Shown in pieces: positions 1 to 8,406 of a stretch of DNA of 64,000 bases. The notes under the pieces are model-generated. The model had not been told where the DNA came from and did no database searches. It saw only the letters and a list, made by a program, of their open reading frames with translations. Numbering within the stretch: the first letter of the stretch is position 1; the number at the start of each line of letters is the position of its first letter. This DNA is from VXYL01 sp963666465 (lineage in GTDB: Bacteria; Pseudomonadota; Gammaproteobacteria; Pseudomonadales; Azotimanducaceae): NCBI GenBank assembly GCA_963666465.1, contig OY762824.1, forward strand, positions 5,456,001-5,520,000. Reading direction: 5' to 3'. The translations under genes and the position numbers were made by a program.

Positions 1-47
1 GCGTTGCAAGTGCCTGTTTTCGTTGACCGGCGATTCGTGGAACGGGC

Positions 48-1915
48 TGTAGTGCCGACCTTGGTCCTTGACGGGGCCGCGCGTTCGGGCAGGCTGTCGG
101 ACCATGTTCGTGCGCGCCAGGAGACGCTTCAAGGACGGCAAGGAGCACCGCTACTGGAGCGTCGTGGAGAACTGCCGCAACCCCGACGGCCGGGCGGTGC
201 AGCGCCAAGTGCTGTATCTGGGCGAGATCGACGACAGCCAGCGGGCGGCGTGGTGCCGGTCGATCGAGATTCCGTGCGGCGCGTCGGGTTCCAGGCCGGT
301 GGCGCTGTTCCCGGCGGACCGGGAGGCGCCGGAGCTGGACTGCGAGGTGGTGCGCATCGAACTCGGAGGTCTGCGGCTGCGGCGGGCGCGGCAGTGGGGG
401 GCGTGCTGGCTGGCGCTGGTGCTCTGGGAGCGCCTGGAGCTGGACCGGTTCTGGCGCCCGCGGCTGCCGCCGAGCCGGCAGGGCACGCGCTGGCTGGACG
501 TGCTGAAGACGCTGGCGTGCTGCCAGCTGATCGATCCGGGCAGCGAGTGGCGGCTGCACCGGCACTGGCACGAGCACAGCGCCATGGGGGATCTGCTGGG
601 CCGGCCGGCGCAGGTGGTGGGCGGCCACACGCTGTGCCGCTGCCTGGACAGGCTGCTGGTCCACAAGCGCGCGTTCTTCTCGTTCCTGCGGGAGCGCTGG
701 GAGACGCTGTTCGACGCCCGCTTCGACGTCCTGCTCTACGACCTGACGTCCACCTACTTCGAGAGCGACCCGCCGTTCGACGACAAGCGCCGGTTCGGCT
801 GCAGCCGCGACAAGCGCCCGGACTGCGTGCAGGCGGTGATCGCGCTGGTCGTCACCCCGCAGGGCTTTCCGCTGGCCTGCGAGGTGATGCCGGGCAACAC
901 CAGCGACAAGACCACGCTGGCGGACTTCCTGGAGAGGATCGAAGACCAGCACGGCCGGTCCGACCGGGTCTGGATCATGGGCCGGGGGATCCCGACCGAG
1001 GAGGCGTTGGCGGCGATGCGGGCCGGCGATCCCCCGGTGCGCCATCTGGTCGGCACGCCCAAGGGCCGTCTGACGCGGCTGGAGAAGTCGTTCGCGGGGC
1101 TGCCCCGGCGCGAGGTCCGCGAGTCCGTCGAGGTGAAGCCTCTGGCCGAGGACGGCGAACCGTACATCCTGGCCCAGAGCCGGGCGCGCATCGCCAAGGA
1201 GCGCGGCATGCGGCGGCGGCGCCTGAAGAAGCTCTGGCGGCGTCTGCACGAGCTGCGCGGGCAGTCGTTGAAGCGCGACGAGCTGCCGCTCGGGCTCGGC
1301 GCCGCGAAGAAGGAGGCGGGGCGCGCGTGCCATCTGGTCGAGATCCGCCTGCCTGCGGCGGACGAGTCCGTGACCCCGGAGACCTTCGCCTTCGCGCTGC
1401 GCCGCGACCGGCTGCGCCGCGACCGGCTGCGCCGGGCGAGACGCCGCGAGGGGCGCTATCTGCTGCGCTCCAATCTCACCGGCGAGGACCCCGCCACGCT
1501 GTGGCGGTACCACACGCGGCTCACCGAGATCGAGCAGGCCTTCAAGGAACTCAGGCACGACCTCGCCGTCCGTCCGGTCTTCCACCAGCGCGAGGACCGG
1601 ATCGAGGCGCACATCTTCGTCGCCTTCGTCGCCCACTGCCTGCACGTCACCCTGAAGAACCTGGCGCGGCCGCGCGCGCCGGGCCTTGCGCCCAGCGCCA
1701 TTCTCGAGAAGTGCTCCACCATGCAGATGGTGGATGTCCATCTGCCGACCACCGACGGGCGGCACCTCGTGCTGCCCCGCCGTACCGACCCGACCCGCGA
1801 TCAGCCACTGCTGCTTCATCAACTCGGTCTGGAACTGCCGGAACAGCCGCCCCCTCGAATCTCCGCCTGACCCGCCGCCCGCGCCAACCGCCCGGCACCT
1901 TGTAGTGCCGACCTT
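48..1915 (+). mobile_element. IS1634-type insertion sequence, flanked by 15-bp direct repeats
   Basis: The transposase gene is bracketed by two identical copies of tgtagtgccgacctt in the same orientation, at 48-62 and 1901-1915. IS1634-family elements are known for long and variable target duplications, so the pair may be a target-site duplication. No convincing terminal inverted repeats were found just inside them. Alternatively the motif is itself an element end: its first nine bases recur in inverse orientation at 4048-4056. Confidence 0.5.
104..1870 (+). CDS. IS1634-family (IS4 superfamily) transposase, probably inactive
   Basis: A 588-residue DDE transposase read from the ATG at 104; an upstream in-frame TTG at 68 would add 12 residues. 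Family hallmarks are an N-terminal basic region ending in YWSVVENCR, the first catalytic Asp in LLYDLTSTYFE, and a C-terminal block TEIEQAFKELRHDLAVRP that carries the catalytic Glu. The second catalytic position, normally an Asp in a D-R-G motif, reads WIMGRGIPTEE, so the acidic residue is replaced by Gly. A 15-bp direct duplication gives RRDRLRRDRL near 1400. Both features suggest a decaying copy. Its GC content is above that of neighbouring genes. Confidence 0.8.
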   Translation: MFVRARRRFKDGKEHRYWSVVENCRNPDGRAVQRQVLYLGEIDDSQRAAWCRSIEIPCGASGSRPVALFPADREAPELDCEVVRIELGGLRLRRARQWGACWLALVLWERLELDRFWRPRLPPSRQGTRWLDVLKTLACCQLIDPGSEWRLHRHWHEHSAMGDLLGRPAQVVGGHTLCRCLDRLLVHKRAFFSFLRERWETLFDARFDVLLYDLTSTYFESDPPFDDKRRFGCSRDKRPDCVQAVIALVVTPQGFPLACEVMPGNTSDKTTLADFLERIEDQHGRSDRVWIMGRGIPTEEALAAMRAGDPPVRHLVGTPKGRLTRLEKSFAGLPRREVRESVEVKPLAEDGEPYILAQSRARIAKERGMRRRRLKKLWRRLHELRGQSLKRDELPLGLGAAKKEAGRACHLVEIRLPAADESVTPETFAFALRRDRLRRDRLRRARRREGRYLLRSNLTGEDPATLWRYHTRLTEIEQAFKELRHDLAVRPVFHQREDRIEAHIFVAFVAHCLHVTLKNLARPRAPGLAPSAILEKCSTMQMVDVHLPTTDGRHLVLPRRTDPTRDQPLLLHQLGLELPEQPPPRISA

Positions 1916-2059
1916 TCGTGCCCGTGGACAATGAATCAACGACTTACACGCGTGAAACGGTTGAGTTGTCGAAGTCGGGCTAGCGCCACAAGAGCCGTAC
2001 TGGATTGCGCTGTTCGATGTGCCGGATCGGGAGCGGGAGGCGCGCGAGGGATCGGCGAA

Positions 2060-2211
2060 GGGGAAGCCGCCGGAGCCGCCGAACGAGTCGCTGCGTCTGG
2101 AGGGGGCGGATCAACCTGACCGACGCGGACAGCGGGCCTGATGAAGAAGAGCGGGCGGGACGAGTGGCGGCAGTCGTACAACGTGCAGGAGGTGGTGGAC
2201 GAGAGTGGGCA
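2060..2211 (+). pseudogene. IS1182-family transposase fragment
   Basis: A short remnant encodes INLTDADSG in one frame and LMKKSGRDEWRQSYNVQ in the next. Together these match the INLTDADSSPM segment of the IS1182-type transposase at 28552-29900 and the family's usual N-L-T-D-x-x-S-x-x-M motif. A one-base shift near 2133 separates the halves. There is no start, stop or terminal repeat, so only an internal scrap survives. Confidence 0.55.
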
Positions 2212-2271
2212 TTCTTGCCCGATTGGTTCCTGCGGGCGGCGCTCGACGACACGCCCATGCCTCGCCGGTCG

Positions 2272-3738
2272 CTATGCTTGGGCGACGATCTCTGCGGCCT
2301 TGCTGTAGATGGTGTAGCCGGCGAAGGCGATGTACATGGCCGAGGCGAGCACCATGAAGAAGATGTTGATCCAGCCGGGGCGGGCCGACTTCGGCAGGTA
2401 AGTGAGGTTCATGTAGAGCACCATCGGCACGTAGATGGCCATGACAAAGCCGCTCATCAGGGCCGCGATGAACAGGAAGTCGAGCCCGGCGATGTCGTAC
2501 TTGCCGAAGAACCAGACGCTGAAGACGCCGATGACCATCGTCGTGCCGACCAGCACGAGATACCACTGTTCGAGCTTCAGCCATTTGCCGAACTTGAAAT
2601 TCGTGTGCAGGAGGTCGGCGAAGATGCGGCTGCCGCCGTCCACGCCGCCGAGCTGGGTGCTGAACAGGGCCGCCATGCCGACGACGAGGAAGAGGTAGCG
2701 GCCAAACGTGCCCATGCTCTGCTCGAGGATGGACGCGAGATCCCACACCAGGCTCGCCCGATCCGGCACGAGGCCGATCGGATGCAGCACGGCGAGGGCG
2801 CCGAAGACGAACAGGAACATCGTGAAGCTGCCGAGGAGCCAGAAGAACAGCGTCTGGTCCACGACGATGTAGCGGAACCAGTCGCGGAACCGGCGCCGGT
2901 TTTCTGCCGTGTCGGCATAGATATAGCCGGTGTCGAGTTCCTTGATCTCGTGCCGGTGCGCCGGACTCATCAGCGACGGCATGCGTGCGCCCATGCCGAT
3001 GTCCTTCTCGCGCAGGTAGTAGGCGTAGTAAAGGTTGCCGAGGCCGCCGGCGCCGGCGAACACCACGGCGCCGAAGAAGCGGCTGAAGGTGAGCTGGTCG
3101 CGCACCGAGCCGTCCTCGGCCAGGACATCGACCGGAAAGTCGGGAAAGCTGAAGAAGCTGATGAGGCCGTGCCACATGGCGACGAAGATATCGATCGAGC
3201 CGATCTCCCAGACGACGTAGATGAGGCCGGCGACGATGACCGCGATGAGGCCCATGATGCAGCGTTCCACCGCCGTGTAGATCACCTTGGGCCCGAACAG
3301 GATGGCGGCGACCAGGGCGAAGACGATGGCTGTCCAGAGCCACGCCGGACTGTCGTGCCCCGGCCCGAAGATCAAGTCGCGCAGTGCAATGCCCGTCTCC
3401 CGCGCCCATCCGGGCAGGAACTTGCCGACGAAGATCACGAACACGAAGACATAGACGGTCAGCTTGATCACCCGCGCCATGCCCGTGAACGGGCTCTCGC
3501 CGGTAACCACCGCCCAGCGGCCGATCTCGATGTTGACCCAAAGCTGAAGAAAGATGCCGATGGCCGCCGCCCAGAGGAGTTGCGCCCCCACGACGGACGT
3601 GATCCACGGCCACATGATGAGTTCGCCGGACCCGATGGCCAGCCCCGCCATGACGACACCCGGCCCGATCATCGCCAGAATCGGCTTCTTGCGCTCCGGA
3701 AGCTCCGCCTGCTCGAGCGGCTCGATCTTGACCAGCAT
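2272..3738 (-). CDS. Nramp-related divalent metal transporter, divergent substrate motif
   Basis: A 488-residue membrane protein with about eleven hydrophobic segments, resembling Nramp (SLC11) transporters. The first helix carries GPGVVMAGLAIGSGELIMWP: the GPG start is kept, but the DPGN metal-binding motif of classical Nramp proteins is replaced by GSGE. The sixth-helix M-P-H motif is also absent, the matching region reading FAGAGGLGNLYYAYYLREK. Classical Mn/Fe transport is therefore doubtful; related clades include Mg2+ carriers. The ATG at 3738 has a GAAGG ribosome site eight bases upstream; an earlier in-frame start at 3765 would add nine residues. The gene stands alone between IS remnants. 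Confidence 0.8.
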   Translation of the reverse strand: MLVKIEPLEQAELPERKKPILAMIGPGVVMAGLAIGSGELIMWPWITSVVGAQLLWAAAIGIFLQLWVNIEIGRWAVVTGESPFTGMARVIKLTVYVFVFVIFVGKFLPGWARETGIALRDLIFGPGHDSPAWLWTAIVFALVAAILFGPKVIYTAVERCIMGLIAVIVAGLIYVVWEIGSIDIFVAMWHGLISFFSFPDFPVDVLAEDGSVRDQLTFSRFFGAVVFAGAGGLGNLYYAYYLREKDIGMGARMPSLMSPAHRHEIKELDTGYIYADTAENRRRFRDWFRYIVVDQTLFFWLLGSFTMFLFVFGALAVLHPIGLVPDRASLVWDLASILEQSMGTFGRYLFLVVGMAALFSTQLGGVDGGSRIFADLLHTNFKFGKWLKLEQWYLVLVGTTMVIGVFSVWFFGKYDIAGLDFLFIAALMSGFVMAIYVPMVLYMNLTYLPKSARPGWINIFFMVLASAMYIAFAGYTIYSKAAEIVAQA

Positions 3739-4251
3739 TCTTGACGCCTTCAGCCCGCACCCCAATGCGTCGGAAAGCCTAACCCAAGTTTGCGGAGGGA
3801 TTCGAGAAGGCGTTTCAGATCATTGGTGTACGGCGGGCGTAGAGCGTTGGGGCACTGCGGGTGCGCGCGGGGTCGATTGCGATGCGGTTCCAGGCGACGG
3901 TTCGGCGGATGCCGCCGGGGCGGGGTCGATGCCGAGGGCGTCGTAGATGGCCTTCTGGGCGGTTCGGCGACGGTGGCGGTGCCGCACGGGTGCATCCGTC
4001 GGCGCGCCGGAAGGTGGCCGACGGCGCAAGGCCGGCCCCAAAAACATGGCACTACACTTCGCCCTCGGCGTCCCGGTTCAATGAAATCAACAACCTGCGG
4101 GGAGGGACCCGCCGGAACAGCCCGATTTGGCCGAAAAACGCTGCCGGATTGCTAAACTTGGGCCAAGGTTGCGGGGATGCAGGCTCGTGTTCGGGCTGCA
4201 TGACCCGAGGCCTGCGATTCGGGAAAGGGGAACGCTGAACCGGAGGCACCC
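3739..4251. other. Intergenic region with a faint IS remnant
   Basis: No intact gene is visible. On the minus strand around 3820-4047, the frame containing TAQKAIYDALGIDPAPAA resembles the C-terminal end of some IS1634-type transposases. At 4048-4056 lies ggcactaca, the reverse complement of the first nine bases of the repeat at 48 and 1901. The last 100 bases are less GC-rich and may hold the promoter of the downstream CRISPR operon; no clear -35/-10 pair is visible. Confidence 0.35.
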
Positions 4252-4374
4252 ATGTCGGACGACCAGTGGACGGAAGCCGTGAAACGCTGGCGCAGTCTGC
4301 CGCGGACGGAACGTCGGCGCCGCCATCTGGAGTTGATTCCCCGGCACCGCGCCTTCTCGATCGAAGCGAGGTGA
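4252..4374 (+). CDS. Small 40-residue protein leading the CRISPR operon
   Basis: An ATG with a strong ribosome site (ccggagg, five bases upstream) opens a 40-codon frame starting MSDDQWTEAVKRWRSLPRTE and ending in TGA at 4372-4374, eight bases before the cas3 start. The product is very basic and Trp-containing (WTEAVKRW), probably a two-helix peptide. The family was not recognised. The good ribosome site and close spacing suggest it is translated and coupled to cas3. It could instead be the start of a longer, now truncated gene. Confidence 0.5.
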   Translation: MSDDQWTEAVKRWRSLPRTERRRRHLELIPRHRAFSIEAR

Positions 4375-4381
4375 CCGAACC

Positions 4382-7300
4382 TTGGGTGACACAGCTTCGA
4401 GTCGGGGGACGTTGCACGCATCGGACTTTGATGAATTCTTCCGGGCGCTGTGGTGCAAGGCTCCCTTCTCGTGGCAGAGGTCTCTCGCGGCTCGCGTCAT
4501 GTCCGATGGCGAATCTTCGACACCGCCGCGTTCGGATTCCCCCGGTTCTGCAAGTGGCCGTCGACTAGGCAAATCGGCCTGGCCCGACGCCATTGCTCTC
4601 CCGACTGCCTCCGGCAAGACGGCCTGTATGGACATTGCCGTGTTCGCTCTTGCCGCACAAGCAAGGCGGCTGGATGAAGGTCAAGCCATTACGGCGCCAC
4701 GCCGCATCTTCTTTGTCGTGGACCGTCGCATCATTGTCGACGAAGCCTACGAACGGGCTCGTCGCCTCGCCGACAAACTCGCCCAGGCTACTGGCGGAAT
4801 CCTGAAGACCGTCAAAGACAACCTCCGCCACATCGGACAAGGTGTGTCCGATTGGACTGAAGGTGAACCACCCTTGGCCGTTCACGCGCTGCGTGGTGGC
4901 ATGTACCGCTCGGAAGCGTGGGCGCGAAACCCGTTGCAGCCCACGATAGTCGCCTCGACCGTGGACCAGGTCGGCTCGCGCCTCCTGTTTCGGGCGTACG
5001 GACGCGGTTTCGGCACGTGGCCGATCTACGCGGGACTGATTGCCAACGACAGCCTCGTCCTTCTCGACGAAGCGCACTGCTCGCAACCGTTCCAGCAAAC
5101 TCTCCACGCCGTACGCAAATACGTCGCCTGGGCGGGTGCCCCGCTGGAGCGTTGTTTTCACCCGGTCGTGATGTCGGCGACACCGCCGCCCGTGCAGGAC
5201 GTGTTCGATGACCCATCCGACGAAGGCACCGACCCTGAGCATCCACTCGGCAGACGCCAGTTGGCAAGGAAACCCGCCAAGTTGCGCGAGGTCACGAAGG
5301 CGAAGGGCAAGCGTGCGACTGCCGAACTATCGAAGGAACTCGCCGCGACCGCCCGACGACTGATCGCGGATGGCCTTCTCGCCGTTGTCGTCTTCGCCAA
5401 CCGAGTCGCCACGGCGCGCGAGGCGCATAGGCTGCTGCGCGACTCGGGTGTTGACACCGTCTTGCTCACCGGTCGGATGCGACCAGCGGACAAGGACGCC
5501 GTGGTCGAGCGACTTGGACATCTGGGGCTCCACTCGGATCAGTCCAAGGACCGCTGTTTGGACGAGCCGGTCGTTGTCGTCGCGACGCAGACCCTGGAAG
5601 TGGGTGCCGACCTGGATTTCGACGGCCTTGCAACAGAGTGCGCAAGTCTGGACGCCTTGCGCCAGCGATTCGGGCGACTGAATCGGATGGGCCGCGGTGT
5701 CAATGCCCGCGCCGACATTCTCATTCGTGGCGATCAGGTCAAGCCCAAGGAATCCGATCCCGTCTACGGCAACGCTCTGGCCGAAACCTGGGCCTGGCTC
5801 CTCCGCATCGAGAGCGAGAATGGGGAGGTCGATTTCGGCATCGCCGCCTTGAATCAAGTCCTGCCTCTCGGCGAAGCTCTGATCAAGCTGAACGCCCCGG
5901 CCTTGGACGCACCCGTCCTGCTCCCCGCGCATGTGGATAGCTGGTGCCAGACCGCACCGACGCCGCAGCCGTCCCCAGACGTGGGGCTGTTCCTGCATGG
6001 CCCTCAGCAAGGCAGGCCCGATGTGCAGGTGTGCTGGCGTGCGGACCTGGATCTATCCGGCGACGAAACCCAAGGCGAAGCCTTGAGTGCGCTGGCGCTG
6101 TGCCCGCCAAGCAGTGTCGAGACGTTGCCGGTACCCATCGGTGTGTTCAAGCACTGGCTCGCGGCGGCAACGGACTTCGAGGACGATAGCGCCGATGTGG
6201 AGGGATCGGGTACGCAGGAGGCTGCCTGCACACCCGGGTTGGATGGCGGTTCAGAGGATGCCCTGCGCCGCGTCGTTCGCTGGCGGGGACGGGAGACGGG
6301 CCGCGACGCCATAACCGCCGATCCGTCCGACATCCGACCGGGCGACGTCATCGTGATCCCTGCTGGCCACCCTGGCCCGTGGCAACAGCTCGGAGACTTC
6401 CTTCTGAATCCGGCTGATCCGGCCGGCGCACTTGACATTGGGGACCGGGCGCACCGGCTCGCCCGCGCCAAACCGATTCTTCGGTTGCACCCCGACCTGA
6501 TCGATGTTTGGCCGGACTCGCTCGCGGCCAAGGCGTCGGCGAAATCGCTCCTCGACGACGAACTCGAGCGGAAGTACGAAGAAGACCCCGACGAAATCGT
6601 CGATGCCGTCGACGAGTTGCTGGTGGAACTCGCTGCGTCTCCGGTGCCGGACCACTGGTCGTGGCTGCCCCTGGCGGCAAGGGAACTGAGGACGGAGTAC
6701 TCCACGGTCAGAAAGCTTCGTCGAGGTTGCCGACTGACCAGCGCCCGGAGTCTGGTGGTGGCGGGACGCCGGCGCGTACCGTCGATCACGAGAGAATTTG
6801 ACGCTTTCAGCGACGAGGACGATGCTGCGGCATCCGGGATTTCGCACCCGAACGGTACCCCGGTGCGTCTGCGAATACATCTACCGGGGGTCGAGTGCTT
6901 TGCTCGACGGCATGCGGTCGGGTGTGGCCTGCCAGAACCCCTGGTCGACGCCGTCGCACGGGCCGGGTTGCTGCATGACCTCGGCAAAGCCGATCCACGA
7001 TTTCAGTCGCTCTTGAGAGGAGGATCCCGCTGGGATGGCCGTGACCCTTGGGCCAAGTCTGCGGACATGCCGCAAACCAATGTCGCTCGACAACGTGCGA
7101 GGAAGGCATCGGGGTATCCCGAAGGGGGCCGGCACGAACTGCTGTCCGTGCGCATGGCCGAGGCCGTACCGGAGCTTCTCCCGGCAGACACCGACCTGCG
7201 TGACCTGGTTCTCCACCTCGTCGCGAGCCACCACGGGCATTGCCGGCCGTTCGCGCCGGTGGTGTTGGATGACGAACAGGTCGGGGCAGAGTTCGAACTG

Positions 7301-7483
7301 AACGGCCATCGTACGCGATGGCGCGGTCCTACAAATCTCGAACGCCTGGACTCCGGCGTTGCGGATCGCTTCTGGCAACTCACCCGCCGATACGGTTGGT
7401 GGGGTCTTGCCTGGCTCGAAACCCTGCTGCGCCTTGCCGACTGGCGCCGCAGCGAGTGGGAGGAGACGCATGACGACGAGTGA
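4382..7483 (+). CDS. cas3: Type I-G (I-U) CRISPR nuclease-helicase Cas3, HD domain at the C-terminus
   Basis: A 1033-residue Cas3, the DNA-unwinding and degrading enzyme recruited by Cascade in type I interference. The helicase core comes first: Walker A ALPTASGKTACMD (Lys at about 79), DEAH at 229-232, MSATPPP near 264 and the arginine-finger motif QRFGRLNRMGRG at 428-439. The HD nuclease is C-terminal: HDLGKADPRF from 865 and a second His cluster HHGHCRPF near 950. Helicase-before-HD order fits the I-U/I-G lineage. The start is a TTG, with a gcgagg ribosome site inside the end of the preceding small ORF; the start is not certain. The end overlaps the next gene by 14 bases. Confidence 0.93.
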   Translation: MGDTASSRGTLHASDFDEFFRALWCKAPFSWQRSLAARVMSDGESSTPPRSDSPGSASGRRLGKSAWPDAIALPTASGKTACMDIAVFALAAQARRLDEGQAITAPRRIFFVVDRRIIVDEAYERARRLADKLAQATGGILKTVKDNLRHIGQGVSDWTEGEPPLAVHALRGGMYRSEAWARNPLQPTIVASTVDQVGSRLLFRAYGRGFGTWPIYAGLIANDSLVLLDEAHCSQPFQQTLHAVRKYVAWAGAPLERCFHPVVMSATPPPVQDVFDDPSDEGTDPEHPLGRRQLARKPAKLREVTKAKGKRATAELSKELAATARRLIADGLLAVVVFANRVATAREAHRLLRDSGVDTVLLTGRMRPADKDAVVERLGHLGLHSDQSKDRCLDEPVVVVATQTLEVGADLDFDGLATECASLDALRQRFGRLNRMGRGVNARADILIRGDQVKPKESDPVYGNALAETWAWLLRIESENGEVDFGIAALNQVLPLGEALIKLNAPALDAPVLLPAHVDSWCQTAPTPQPSPDVGLFLHGPQQGRPDVQVCWRADLDLSGDETQGEALSALALCPPSSVETLPVPIGVFKHWLAAATDFEDDSADVEGSGTQEAACTPGLDGGSEDALRRVVRWRGRETGRDAITADPSDIRPGDVIVIPAGHPGPWQQLGDFLLNPADPAGALDIGDRAHRLARAKPILRLHPDLIDVWPDSLAAKASAKSLLDDELERKYEEDPDEIVDAVDELLVELAASPVPDHWSWLPLAARELRTEYSTVRKLRRGCRLTSARSLVVAGRRRVPSITREFDAFSDEDDAAASGISHPNGTPVRLRIHLPGVECFARRHAVGCGLPEPLVDAVARAGLLHDLGKADPRFQSLLRGGSRWDGRDPWAKSADMPQTNVARQRARKASGYPEGGRHELLSVRMAEAVPELLPADTDLRDLVLHLVASHHGHCRPFAPVVLDDEQVGAEFELNGHRTRWRGPTNLERLDSGVADRFWQLTRRYGWWGLAWLETLLRLADWRRSEWEETHDDE

Positions 7484-8390
7484 CGGCCATGGTCTCGTGC
7501 TTTGCGGCCTGGACGGCAGCAATCCGTTGGGTTTCTTGGCCTCGGTTGGGACATTGCGCACCGCAACATTGGCCAAGCCGGACTGCGATTGGCGCATGAA
7601 GTGGATCTCGAGGTGTGGTGTCTGGACTCCAGAACTGGTGAGCAGCAGGGACATAGCCCCAACAGAACTGGTCGAATTGCTTGCATCGGTTCTCAGGCGG
7701 ACAACGCCGGAGTTCGACTTCGAGATGAATTTGGCTGTCACACCCGAACGATTCCGGGAAGTAACGCGCAAGGCTCAACTTTGCGCGTCGACCCGAGAGC
7801 GAGGTTACGCTGATTTCATGGCCGCGTTCGGTTGCGACGCGTTGGCGACCGACGACGGGAAGGCCATTCAGGACACTGCTCTCCGAACGATGGGCGGAGC
7901 CGGACATCAGCACTTCCTCGGTACGATGCAGCAGTTGGCACGGAAGACGGACGCCGAGGACATGCGCCGATCACTGTTCGAGCCGTGGACCTACTCCGAC
8001 CGGAAGCTAGGTCTCCGATGGGATCCACAAGAGGACCGGCGATACGCTCTTCGCTGGGACAATCCGACCGCTGGTGATGGCGTCCCCACAATGCGCGGTG
8101 CGAATCGACTCGCCGTCGAAGCAATGCCGCTGTTTGCGACGGCTTCGAGCGGGAGAAGGCTCGAGACCACGGGATTCATCGGGACTGGGCGAACCACTAG
8201 GTTCAGTTGGCCAATCTGGGACTGCGCCCTTTGCATGGACGTGGTGCGCTCGGTGCTCTCGATGCCTGCAACCCAGTTGCCCGAACCGGATCGATCTGTC
8301 CTGCACGCTGTCGGCATCGTCGAGGTGTACCGGAGCCGCCGGTTTACCGTGGGCAAATACAGAAATTTCACGATCGCCCACCCGGCCTAA
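7470..8390 (+). CDS. Type I-G CRISPR protein, Cas3-extension family (possible large-subunit role)
   Basis: A 306-residue protein starting at the ATG that follows GAGGAGACGC and overlapping cas3 by 14 bases. It begins GLDGSNPLGFLASVGTLRT and contains SLFEPWTYSDRKLGLRWDPQ and RRYALRWDNPTAGDG. I recall these motifs from the small protein found directly after cas3 in type I-U/I-G loci. Its biochemical role is not established to my knowledge. Since no Csx17 or other Cas8 is encoded nearby, it could act as the large subunit of this effector or tether Cas3 to it; that is inference. No catalytic motif is visible. Confidence 0.7.
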   Translation: MTTSDGHGLVLCGLDGSNPLGFLASVGTLRTATLAKPDCDWRMKWISRCGVWTPELVSSRDIAPTELVELLASVLRRTTPEFDFEMNLAVTPERFREVTRKAQLCASTRERGYADFMAAFGCDALATDDGKAIQDTALRTMGGAGHQHFLGTMQQLARKTDAEDMRRSLFEPWTYSDRKLGLRWDPQEDRRYALRWDNPTAGDGVPTMRGANRLAVEAMPLFATASSGRRLETTGFIGTGRTTRFSWPIWDCALCMDVVRSVLSMPATQLPEPDRSVLHAVGIVEVYRSRRFTVGKYRNFTIAHPA

Positions 8391-8406
8391 CGGAGAAGGA
8401 GAAGAC

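Noticed and set aside
2005..3744. Long plus-strand frame opposite the Nramp-like gene
   Set aside because: Extremely acidic, His-rich composition is the mirror of a membrane protein; the minus strand has clear helices and motifs.
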